A stretch of DNA of 32,251 bases from Clostridiales bacterium (GTDB lineage: Bacteria > Bacillota > Clostridia > Oscillospirales > Acutalibacteraceae): the NCBI GenBank assembly GCA_024697575.1, contig JAILFM010000168.1, positions 1 through 32,251 on the forward strand, written 5' to 3'. Below the pieces are notes generated by a model. The model was not told where the DNA came from, ran no database searches, and saw only the letters and a program-made list of their open reading frames with translations. Positions within the stretch are counted from its first letter, which is position 1. The number at the start of each line of letters is the position of its first letter. Positions 25,712 to 32,251 of the stretch are shown in pieces. A program made the translations under genes and the position numbers.

Positions 25712-27970
25712 ATGCCGAAAAAATCAAAAAAAGATAATACTCCGACAAAGCCCTCTCTTGATGATAAAACACATATTCCTTTTGCAGGGGAAGTTGTTGA
25801 CCAGAAAATAGTTGATACACTTGAGATTAATTATATGCCCTATGCCATGAGCGTTATTATGTCCAGGGCAATTCCTGAAATCGACGGTTTTAAGCCTTCA
25901 CATCGAAAGATTTTATATACGATGTATAAGATGGGTCTGTTAACCGGCGCAAGGGCAAAGAGCGCCAAGATAGTCGGTCAGGTTATGCAGCTCAATCCTC
26001 ATGGTGACGCAGCGATTTATGACACGATGGTACGCCTGAGCCGCGGATACGGCGCATTGCTTCATCCGTTTGTTGACTCAAAAGGCAATTTCGGTAAAGC
26101 GTATTCAAGGGATATGATGTGGGCGGCGTCCAGGTACACAGAAGCGAAGCTTGAAAAGATTTGTTCTGAGCTGTTTAACGATATTGATAAAAATACCGTT
26201 GATATGGTCGATAACTTTGATAATACAATGAAAGAGCCGCGCCTTTTGCCGGTTACTTTTCCGACTGTTCTTGTAAATTTAAATAATGGTATTGCTGTCG
26301 GTATGGCAAGTTCAATATGCTCGTTTAATCTTGAAGAAGTGTGCCGGACGGCAATCGAGCTTATTAAAAACCCGGATTTTGATGTAATGGAAACTCTCAA
26401 GGCTCCGGATTTTTCGGGCGGAGGTCTTCTGCTCTATAACCGTGAGCAGATGAAAGAAATTTATGATACCGGCAGAGGCGGGTTTAAAGTGCGCTCCCGC
26501 TGGCGTTATGACAAGGCAAACGGCTGTATTGAGGTGACCGAAATACCGCCGACCTCCACAAGCGAAGCAATTATAGACAAAATAATTGATAAAATCAAAG
26601 CCGGTTCTGTCAAGGAGATAAGCGATATCAGGGACGAGACCGATTTAAGCGGCCTGAAAATTACAATGGACCTTAAACGCGGCACAGATCCCGAAAAGCT
26701 GATGAAGAAGCTTTATTCTTCAACGCCTCTTCAGGATACCTTCAGTTGTAACTTTAATGTTCTTGTCAACGGTTGTCCGAAGGTGATGGGTGTTAAAGAA
26801 CTTCTTAATGAATGGATTGAATTTCGCCGCGGCTGTATAAGGCGCAGAACGGAATTTGACCTGAAACGCGCTAAAGACAGGCTTCATCTTCTTCGCGGTC
26901 TTGAAAAAATTCTGCTTGACATTGACAAGGCAATTTCAATTATCAGAAATACCGAGGAAGAGGCTGAGGTTGTTCCGAACCTTATGATAGGCTTCGGTAT
27001 TGACAAAATTCAGGCGGAATTTGTTGCAGAAATAAAGCTTAGGCATCTTAACAAAGAATACATTCTCAAGCGCCTTCAGGATATTGAAAAACTTGTTAAA
27101 GTGATTGAAGACCTTGAAGATATTCTTTCCAAGCCGAAGCGTGTTAACAGGATTATTATTTTTGAGCTTGAAGAAGTGATAAAAAAATATCCTTCCGAAA
27201 GAAAAACAGAAATTCTTTATGACGCTGTTGATGATACGTCGGGGTATGAAAAAGAACCTGTTCCGTCATACCCTGTAACTCTTTTCTTCACAAAAGAAGG
27301 TTATTTTAAAAAGATTACCCCGCAGTCACTGCGAATGAGCAGCGCTCAAAAGCTTAAAGAGGGCGATACTGTTTTGCAAACGATTGAAACCACCAACAAT
27401 GTTGACCTTTTGTTCTTTACAAACAAATGTCAGGTATATAAGGCCAGGGCAAACGATTTTGAAGACACAAAAGCAAGTTCCATTGGTGATTTCATATCCG
27501 CAAAGCTTTCAATGGACAGCGGTGAAGCGCCGGTTTACCTTGCCGTTACCTCAGATTACAGCGGCTATATGTTCTTTATGTTTGAAAACGGCAAGGGGGC
27601 AAAGATAACAATGTCCTCTTACGAAACGACAACCAACCGTAAAAAGCTGATTAAGGCTTACAGCTCAAAAGCTACTCTTAACTGCGTTGTTCAGCTTGAG
27701 AGCGACAGGGACCTGGTGATAGTAAGCAGTAACGCAAAGAATCTCTTGCTGAACACGGCTCTTATAGAACCCAAGTCAACAAGAGATTCTCAGGGCGTAG
27801 GTATTATGAAGCTGAAAAAAGGTCAGTATATCGCTGAAGTTAAAGAATATAAGGACGGCATGTTTGCAAAACCATACAAATACCGCACCAAAAATCTGCC
27901 GGCGGCAGGTTCAATACTGACTCCTGAGGACAGAGGTGAACAAATGTTACTTTTCAGTGGTGAAGAGTAA
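25712..27970 (+). CDS. parC: Type IIA topoisomerase cleavage subunit, ParC-like
   Basis: The 752-residue protein is the DNA cleavage/religation subunit. The winged-helix and tower region has YMPYAMSVIMSRAIP (41-55), DGFKPSHRKILY, PHGDAAIYDTM (96-106) and the catalytic Arg-Tyr pair in AASRYTEAK (R141, Y142). A coiled-coil region runs from about 385 to 490. The C-terminal pinwheel (about 517-740) is short and has no GyrA box (QRRGGKG), which favours a ParC-like decatenase over gyrase. GNFGKAYSRDMMWAA differs from the usual GNFGS...AAMRYTE. ATG 25712 is preceded by GGGGTGA; TTG 25694 and ATG 25697 lack ribosome sites. It lies 14 nt after the ATPase subunit gene and converges on the isomerase gene with only 5 nt between stops. 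Confidence 0.87.
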   Translation: MPKKSKKDNTPTKPSLDDKTHIPFAGEVVDQKIVDTLEINYMPYAMSVIMSRAIPEIDGFKPSHRKILYTMYKMGLLTGARAKSAKIVGQVMQLNPHGDAAIYDTMVRLSRGYGALLHPFVDSKGNFGKAYSRDMMWAASRYTEAKLEKICSELFNDIDKNTVDMVDNFDNTMKEPRLLPVTFPTVLVNLNNGIAVGMASSICSFNLEEVCRTAIELIKNPDFDVMETLKAPDFSGGGLLLYNREQMKEIYDTGRGGFKVRSRWRYDKANGCIEVTEIPPTSTSEAIIDKIIDKIKAGSVKEISDIRDETDLSGLKITMDLKRGTDPEKLMKKLYSSTPLQDTFSCNFNVLVNGCPKVMGVKELLNEWIEFRRGCIRRRTEFDLKRAKDRLHLLRGLEKILLDIDKAISIIRNTEEEAEVVPNLMIGFGIDKIQAEFVAEIKLRHLNKEYILKRLQDIEKLVKVIEDLEDILSKPKRVNRIIIFELEEVIKKYPSERKTEILYDAVDDTSGYEKEPVPSYPVTLFFTKEGYFKKITPQSLRMSSAQKLKEGDTVLQTIETTNNVDLLFFTNKCQVYKARANDFEDTKASSIGDFISAKLSMDSGEAPVYLAVTSDYSGYMFFMFENGKGAKITMSSYETTTNRKKLIKAYSSKATLNCVVQLESDRDLVIVSSNAKNLLLNTALIEPKSTRDSQGVGIMKLKKGQYIAEVKEYKDGMFAKPYKYRTKNLPAAGSILTPEDRGEQMLLFSGEE

Positions 27971-27975
27971 TTTAA

Positions 27976-29454
27976 TTATTTGAACGGGTTTTCTGTCGGA
28001 TAAGGAAGGGATTCAGGCTGATTATACGCTATGTCTTGAATGCCGAAATATTTGAACACTTCAAACAGAGCTCTGCCGTAATGGCCGAAGGCGACTGCGC
28101 CGTGATGCGGAAAGCGCTTTTCGATAAGAACATGGCGGTAAAATCTGCCCATTTCAGGAATAGCAAACACGCCTATGCTGCCGAATGATCCGGTCTGAAC
28201 ATCAAGAACCTCACCCTCGGCGATATAGCTTCTTAACACGCCTTCACTGTCGCATTGCAGTCGATAGAATGTTATATCACCTGCCGCTATGTCGCCTTCA
28301 AGTGTTCCCCTTGTAAAATCGGGAGATGACCCTTCCGGCTCAAGAAGCCTGTGCTGAATTAACTGATATTTTACTGCCCTGTCGGCGCACATTTTGCACG
28401 ACGGGGTGTTTCCGCAGTGAAACGCCATAAATGTGTCAGTAAGCGAATAGTCAGTTACGTTTTTAATGTAGTTTTCATACAGTGATTTTGGTACGGTGTT
28501 ATTGATATCGAGCAGTGTGACGGCATCGTCCGAAATGCACGCGCCTATATATTCGCTCAGCGCACCGTAAATATCAACTTCACATGCAACGGGAATATCT
28601 TTACTTGCAAGCCTTGAGTTAACATAGCACGGCTCAAAGCCGAACTGTTCGGGAAATGCAGGCCAGCATTTGTCCGCAAAAGCGACATACTGTCTTGCAC
28701 CCTTGTGTTCATCCGCCCAGTCAAGCAGCGTGAGCTCAAACTGAGCCATTCGCGGCAATATTTCAGGGTAGTTATTGCCCTTTGTCCCCAATTCTTTTGC
28801 CATATCCTCGCATATTGCTGGGATTCTTTTATCTTCTGCATGATTACGGTATGAAACGAGCAGGTCAAGCTCACTGTTTTCTTCAATTTCAACGCCAAGG
28901 TCATAAAGGCCTTTGATGGGCGCATTGCAGGCAAAAAAGTCTTGAGGGCGGGGACCGAAGGTGATGATTTTCAGGTTTTTAAGTCCTATAACAGCTCTTG
29001 CAATCGGAATAAAGTTCTCGATTTCATTTGCTATGTCCTGTGCTGAACCCACAGGTTTTTCGGGTATATATGCCTTAAGGCGGCGCATGGCAAGGTTATA
29101 AGAGCAGTTGAGCATTCCGCAATAGGCGTCGCCTCTGCCGTCAATCAGATTGCCGTCACCCTCAGCGGCGGCAGCGAACATAACAGGTCCGTCAAATTTC
29201 TGCGCAATGAGTGTTTCGGGTGTTTCCGGACCGAAATTGCCGAGAAATACCGTCAGCGCGTTGCATCCGTTTGCTTTAACATCCTCGACAGCTTTAATCA
29301 TATCGGTTTCGTTTTCAACAATTACTGGGCATTCATAAATTCCGCCTTTCGCTTTTTCTGCAACGGCTTTTCGCCTTTTTTCTGACAGCTCTCTCGGAAA
29401 GCAGTCGCGGCTGACAGCAATAATGCCGAGTTTAACTTCGGGAATGTTTTTCAC
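27976..29454 (-). CDS. L-fucose/L-arabinose isomerase family protein
   Basis: The 492-residue protein has the FucI/AraA fold, which converts an aldose to a ketose with a divalent metal. Candidate metal ligands are Glu292 in CEVDIYG, Asp316 in TLLDINN and a His in FPHHGAVAFGHYG (450/451), matching the Glu-Asp-His layout of FucI. E. coli FucI is near 590 residues, so this is a shorter subfamily. The start is GTG 29454, directly after the xylulokinase stop, with GGGAGG 8 nt upstream. Pairing with a xylulokinase-type gene implies that its product is a ketopentose such as D-xylulose, but specificity is inference; L-arabinose, D-arabinose or another sugar remains possible. No transporter or regulator for the sugar is in the window. 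Confidence 0.8.
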   Translation of the reverse strand: MKNIPEVKLGIIAVSRDCFPRELSEKRRKAVAEKAKGGIYECPVIVENETDMIKAVEDVKANGCNALTVFLGNFGPETPETLIAQKFDGPVMFAAAAEGDGNLIDGRGDAYCGMLNCSYNLAMRRLKAYIPEKPVGSAQDIANEIENFIPIARAVIGLKNLKIITFGPRPQDFFACNAPIKGLYDLGVEIEENSELDLLVSYRNHAEDKRIPAICEDMAKELGTKGNNYPEILPRMAQFELTLLDWADEHKGARQYVAFADKCWPAFPEQFGFEPCYVNSRLASKDIPVACEVDIYGALSEYIGACISDDAVTLLDINNTVPKSLYENYIKNVTDYSLTDTFMAFHCGNTPSCKMCADRAVKYQLIQHRLLEPEGSSPDFTRGTLEGDIAAGDITFYRLQCDSEGVLRSYIAEGEVLDVQTGSFGSIGVFAIPEMGRFYRHVLIEKRFPHHGAVAFGHYGRALFEVFKYFGIQDIAYNQPESLPYPTENPFK

Positions 29455-30861
29455 TTATTTTTCCTCCCTGTAAAAATCTTTTAATATTGGGTACAGCTTC
29501 TTGAATTTGATGTATTTTTTTTCATAGTATTCGATGTTTTCCGGGTTTGGTGAGACAGAATATTTAATATCGGGCTGTGTTTGTATTCCGGCGGCAAGCA
29601 GTGCCGCTCCAAGTGCAGGACCTTCATTGTCAATGATGTCAAGCCTGATTACGAGAATATCGGACAAAATTTGCATCCAGTCCCTGTTTTTTGTTCCGCC
29701 GCCGCATACGGTGGCGAATTTGATTTTTTCGGGGCAGAGGGCAACGCAGTCTTTTATTGCAAAAGATACTCCTTCATAAACCGCTTTCTGTATATCTTTA
29801 CGGCTCACAGCGTGAGTTAAGCCTATTAAAGCTCCTTTTACATCACCGTCGTTGTGAGGGCATCTTTCGCCGGAAAGGTACGGCATAAAGAACAGTCCGT
29901 CGCAAGGAGAAGTGTTTCCGGAAATGTCGGCAGTGACATTGTAAAGCGAATCAAACACCGTTTCGTTAATCCATTTATTACAGCTTGCGGCGGATAATAT
30001 GCAGCCCATCAGGTGATATTTGCCGTTAGCGTGGCAAAAGGAATGAAGGGCGGGATTTTCGGTTTTAACATAGCGATCGGTTGGTATAAACACTGTTCCG
30101 CTGGTTCCGAGTGAAATGTTGCACTGACCTTCGTTAACAGTATTTGTTCCGATTGCGGCGGCGGCATTGTCGCCCGCGCCGGCAACTACCGGGCAGTCAA
30201 GACCCAAAATATCTGTTTTGCCTATTACTTCGCCGCTTTCAAAAACCTGCGGTAAAAAGCTTTCATCAATGCCGATTATTTTGAGCATTTCCTGTGACCA
30301 TTTTCTGTTTTCAACATCAAAATACAGTGTGCCCGAAGCGTCGCTGACATCTGTTGAAAAAACCCCTGTCAGGATATAGTTTATGTAATCTTTGGGTAGG
30401 CATATTTTTTTGCATCTTGCGAATATTTCGGGTTCGTTTTCTCTAACCCAGAGGATTTTCGGCGCAGTAAAGCCGGCGAAAGCAATGTTGCCGGTTAATG
30501 ACTGAAGCTTTTCTTTACCTATAATGTTGTTAAGATATTCGGTCTCTTTGCCGGTCCTTGTATCGTTCCATAATATCGCAGGTCGAACAACTTTGTCATT
30601 TTCGTCAAGCATTACAAGTCCGTGCATCTGACCGCCGACACCGATTCCCGCTATCTCGCTTTTATCCGTTCCCGCGCATATTTCTTCAAGACCGGATTTA
30701 ACCGCTTTGAGCCAGTCCTCAGGTTTTTGCTCACTCCGGTTTTCACCCGGGTAAAAAACGGGATATTCCTTAGAAACAGATTTAAGTATTCTTTTTTCTT
30801 CGTCAATGAGAATCAATTTGAGGGCGGATGTGCCAAGATCCATCCCTATGTATTTTTTCAT
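29455..30861 (-). CDS. xylB: Xylulokinase (FGGY family)
   Basis: The 468-residue sugar kinase phosphorylates D-xylulose (or a close ketopentose) with ATP, feeding the pentose phosphate pathway. FGGY marks are MDLGTSALKL (7-16), GGQMHGLVMLD (76-86) and WNDTRTG. The catalytic base is in GAGDNAAAAIG (D231, equivalent to E. coli XylB D233), and LGTSGTVF and VCGGGTKNRDW provide ATP contacts. Length and motifs fit XylB better than glycerol or gluconate kinases. ATG 30861 has a GGAGG site 6-7 nt upstream, and a good promoter lies at 30904-30932. It is the first gene of a two-gene operon with the isomerase. Confidence 0.9.
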   Translation of the reverse strand: MKKYIGMDLGTSALKLILIDEEKRILKSVSKEYPVFYPGENRSEQKPEDWLKAVKSGLEEICAGTDKSEIAGIGVGGQMHGLVMLDENDKVVRPAILWNDTRTGKETEYLNNIIGKEKLQSLTGNIAFAGFTAPKILWVRENEPEIFARCKKICLPKDYINYILTGVFSTDVSDASGTLYFDVENRKWSQEMLKIIGIDESFLPQVFESGEVIGKTDILGLDCPVVAGAGDNAAAAIGTNTVNEGQCNISLGTSGTVFIPTDRYVKTENPALHSFCHANGKYHLMGCILSAASCNKWINETVFDSLYNVTADISGNTSPCDGLFFMPYLSGERCPHNDGDVKGALIGLTHAVSRKDIQKAVYEGVSFAIKDCVALCPEKIKFATVCGGGTKNRDWMQILSDILVIRLDIIDNEGPALGAALLAAGIQTQPDIKYSVSPNPENIEYYEKKYIKFKKLYPILKDFYREEK

Positions 30862-30903
30862 GTTTTACCTCCGGATAAGATGAATCATTTCTTTCTAATA
30901 TAT

Positions 30904-30932
30904 AATATAAGCCCTATTGTCGGGCAGGTCAA
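30904..30932 (-). promoter_or_regulatory. Promoter for the xylB-isomerase operon
   Basis: On the minus strand TTGACC (30927-30932) is followed after 17 nt by TATATT (30904-30909). The leader to ATG 30861 would be about 35 nt. The spacer contains GCCC-N7-GGGC (30911-30925), a possible small operator. Confidence 0.75.
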
Positions 30933-30955
30933 GAACAAGTTTTTAATCAAACCAA

Positions 30956-30984
30956 TTGACGAAAATAAGCGGATGGGTTAAAAT
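30956..30984 (+). promoter_or_regulatory. Upstream promoter for the thioesterase gene
   Basis: TTGACG (30956-30961) is followed after 17 nt by TAAAAT (30979-30984). Transcription from about 30991 would include the AGGGG ribosome site (31011-31015) and ATG 31025, so this is the promoter that can serve the thioesterase start. Confidence 0.7.
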
Positions 30985-30997
30985 AATTCTTGAGTAT

Positions 30998-31026
30998 TTG
31001 ACAATTTAAAAGGGGATTGATATAAT
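30998..31026 (+). promoter_or_regulatory. Perfect consensus promoter overlapping a start codon
   Basis: TTGACA (30998-31003), a 17-nt spacer and TATAAT (31021-31026) match the consensus exactly, and TGA before the -10 gives an extended -10. The spacer contains the AGGGG ribosome site, and the -10 overlaps ATG 31025. A transcript starting near 31033 would miss the thioesterase start and could express only downstream genes. Confidence 0.6.
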
Positions 31027-31420
31027 GAATCTTGAACAGGCAAAAGAATATTTCAAAGCCGACAAGTTTGCAACCGAAGCGGCGGATATCGAAATTATAG
31101 AATTAAGCGACAATTATTCGAAATGCAGTTTTGAAATTAAAGAAAAACACCTTGCCGCTCACGGTCAGGTTATGGGTGGGGCAATGTTTACTCTTGCTGA
31201 TTTTTCTTTTGCGGTTGCGGCGAATTCCGGCGGAAGGCTTACCGTAACTCAAAGCAGCAACATCACATTTCTTGCGAACACCGGTTCGGGGCATCTTACG
31301 GCTGAGTGCAGGTGTATAAAAGACGGCAAAAAAACCTGCCTATTTGAGACAAGGGTGACAGATGATAGCGGAAGACTATTGGCGCTTGTTATTTCAAACG
31401 GTATGCATATAGGCAGTTAA
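31025..31420 (+). CDS. PaaI-family hotdog thioesterase
   Basis: The 131-residue protein is a hotdog-fold acyl-CoA thioesterase of the PaaI/YbgC-like type. The signature is HGQVMGGAMFTLADFSFA (residues 46-63), with the conserved HG and the catalytic Asp in TLAD (D59). GRLTVTQSSNITFLA then forms the central strand that binds the acyl group. Members hydrolyse phenylacetyl-, hydroxyphenylacetyl- or other acyl-CoAs and probably work as tetramers in the cytosol. No phenylacetate genes are nearby, so a general housekeeping role in clearing acyl-CoA is more likely, which is inference. ATG 31025 follows AGGGG at 31011-31015, and two promoter elements lie just upstream. The next gene starts 17 nt after its stop. 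Confidence 0.9.
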   Translation: MNLEQAKEYFKADKFATEAADIEIIELSDNYSKCSFEIKEKHLAAHGQVMGGAMFTLADFSFAVAANSGGRLTVTQSSNITFLANTGSGHLTAECRCIKDGKKTCLFETRVTDDSGRLLALVISNGMHIGS

Positions 31421-31436
31421 TAGAAAGATTGATAGT

Positions 31437-32251
31437 ATGTGGTTGTTTTTTACATTGACAACGACCCTTATGTGGGGTCTTGCGGAGCTTTTTTACAAAA
31501 AAGGGGCAAGGAGCGATGAAAAATACGCTCACCTGAAAATCTGTGTGTGTGTCGGCATTGTTATGGGTCTGCATGCGATTTTTACGCTTTTGACAAAAGA
31601 TATTTCATACTCTCCGGCTCACCTTGTTCAATATCTTCCGGTGTCGCTGTGCTATATTCTTTCAATGTCGCTGTCTTTTTTCGGTATGCGCTTTGTTGAA
31701 GAGTCAATAAGCGACCCGATTGAAAACACCTCCGGCGCGATTTGCACACTGATGTGCGTTGTTTTTCTGAAAGAAAAGCTTTCACCGGTTTCCGCTGTTG
31801 CTGTCCTTGTTATCCTTGCCGGTATTCTCGGAATCGGATTCCTTGATAACAGCGGCAAAACGGACAGAAAAAAGAAAATCGGCAAAAAGCTTGCTGTTGC
31901 CGCTTTTTCAATGCCTTTTCTATACGCTTTGATTGACGCTTTGGGCAGTTTTCTGGATATATATTATCTTGAAACCGAAACAACCCCTCTTAAAGGCGTC
32001 ACGCCTGAAACCATTGAAGAAGTTGCCAACACTTCATATGAACTGACTTTTGCTTTTTGCGCAGTTGTTCTGTTCATTTTCATGAAAATCAAGGGCGTCA
32101 AATTTGAATGGCCGAAACAGGGCAATAAATTTCTCGCCGCCGGCTGTGAAACGGCGGGTCAGTTTACCTATGTTTTCGCAATGAGCGGTAACGGGGCCAT
32201 AGCCGCGCCGATAATTTCCTCCGTGTGTGTCGTATCTCTTATTTTGTCAAG
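31437..32251 (+). CDS. DMT/EamA-type membrane transporter, 3' end outside window
   Basis: The frame is open from ATG 31437 to the window end (271 codons, no stop), so the gene is truncated only by the window. The product is very hydrophobic, with about eight membrane segments in the visible part. It starts with MWLFFTLTTTLMWGLAELFYKKGA, the first helix of drug/metabolite-transporter family proteins, followed by a loop. A short PENTSGAIC-like region is followed by FLKEKLSPV, which resembles the EamA 'lgE.lt' segment. A later half repeats the pattern, with ETAGQFTYVFAMSGNGAIAAP near the end. It likely exports or imports a small metabolite; the substrate cannot be inferred. The ribosome site is weak (AGAAAG). 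It probably shares transcripts with the thioesterase, or uses the consensus promoter at 30998-31026. Confidence 0.8.
   Translation, partial: MWLFFTLTTTLMWGLAELFYKKGARSDEKYAHLKICVCVGIVMGLHAIFTLLTKDISYSPAHLVQYLPVSLCYILSMSLSFFGMRFVEESISDPIENTSGAICTLMCVVFLKEKLSPVSAVAVLVILAGILGIGFLDNSGKTDRKKKIGKKLAVAAFSMPFLYALIDALGSFLDIYYLETETTPLKGVTPETIEEVANTSYELTFAFCAVVLFIFMKIKGVKFEWPKQGNKFLAAGCETAGQFTYVFAMSGNGAIAAPIISSVCVVSLILS

Larger units (their letters stand above)
30862..31024. other. Divergent promoter region, xylB / thioesterase
   Basis: This 163-bp region carries a minus-strand promoter for xylB and two plus-strand promoter-like elements toward the thioesterase gene, listed separately. There is no terminator and no gene in it. 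Confidence 0.6.

Noticed and set aside
29150-30379. Plus-strand frames opposite the isomerase and xylulokinase genes (29150-29338, 29534-29779, 30167-30379)
   Set aside because: They are antisense to well-recognised enzymes, have no ribosome sites and contain no domain pattern.
1-32251. tRNA, rRNA, transposase, integrase, phage or toxin-antitoxin genes
   Set aside because: I looked in the gaps between genes and in the small reading frames and found no cloverleaf, CCA-type end, transposase motif, terminal repeat or recognisable toxin or antitoxin pair.

Overview
The window looks like a chromosomal segment of a low-to-moderate GC Firmicute of the class Clostridia, most likely of the Oscillospiraceae/Ruminococcaceae type. 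The basis is the housekeeping order RNase J - rplI - dnaB - tilS - hpt - ftsH - type II topoisomerase pair, strong GGAGG-type ribosome binding sites, several TTG and GTG starts, and a very large secreted BspA-type leucine-rich repeat protein. The family placement is an inference from gene content, not a database result. I saw no tRNA, rRNA, CRISPR array, insertion sequence, phage gene or integrase.

Layout. Positions 1-4288 (+) hold the end of a surface-polysaccharide or glycoconjugate cluster: the 3' end of a nucleotide-sugar epimerase, a phosphoglycosyl transferase, an ATP-grasp ligase, a WbuB-like glycosyltransferase and a membrane YdcF-like protein, all overlapping or nearly so. Positions 4313-7665 carry two divergent sugar-related genes: a Gfo/Idh/MocA oxidoreductase (-) and an unusual three-part protein (+) joining a polygalacturonase-like beta-helix, a jelly-roll-like middle and a GNAT acetyltransferase. 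A bidirectional terminator separates this from a 1546-residue secreted leucine-rich repeat protein (7764-12404, -). Next come proA and a secreted ceramidase-like hydrolase (12632-15681, -), which form an apparent two-gene operon.

Positions 15888-27970 (+) form a long housekeeping operon: RNase J with a basic N-terminal extension, ribosomal protein L9, replicative helicase, tRNA-Ile lysidine synthetase, hypoxanthine phosphoribosyltransferase, FtsH, and a divergent ParE/ParC-like pair. Positions 27976-30861 (-) encode a FucI-fold sugar isomerase and a xylulokinase that together would feed a ketopentose into central metabolism. Positions 31025-32251 (+) encode a PaaI-type thioesterase and a DMT/EamA-type transporter cut off by the window edge.

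Regulation. Well-spaced sigma-A-type promoters are visible in the divergent regions (near 5480, 15734, 15802, 30904, 30956 and 30998). One is a perfect TTGACA-N17-TATAAT that overlaps a start codon. The RNase J and ceramidase promoters share a 12-bp element, and a perfect 19-bp palindrome sits over the putative promoter of the leucine-rich repeat gene. I found no clear new defence or mobile system. The strongest candidates for something undescribed are the beta-helix/GNAT fusion, the divergent topoisomerase pair, the ATP-grasp ligase inside the glycan cluster and the ceramidase-like secreted enzyme.
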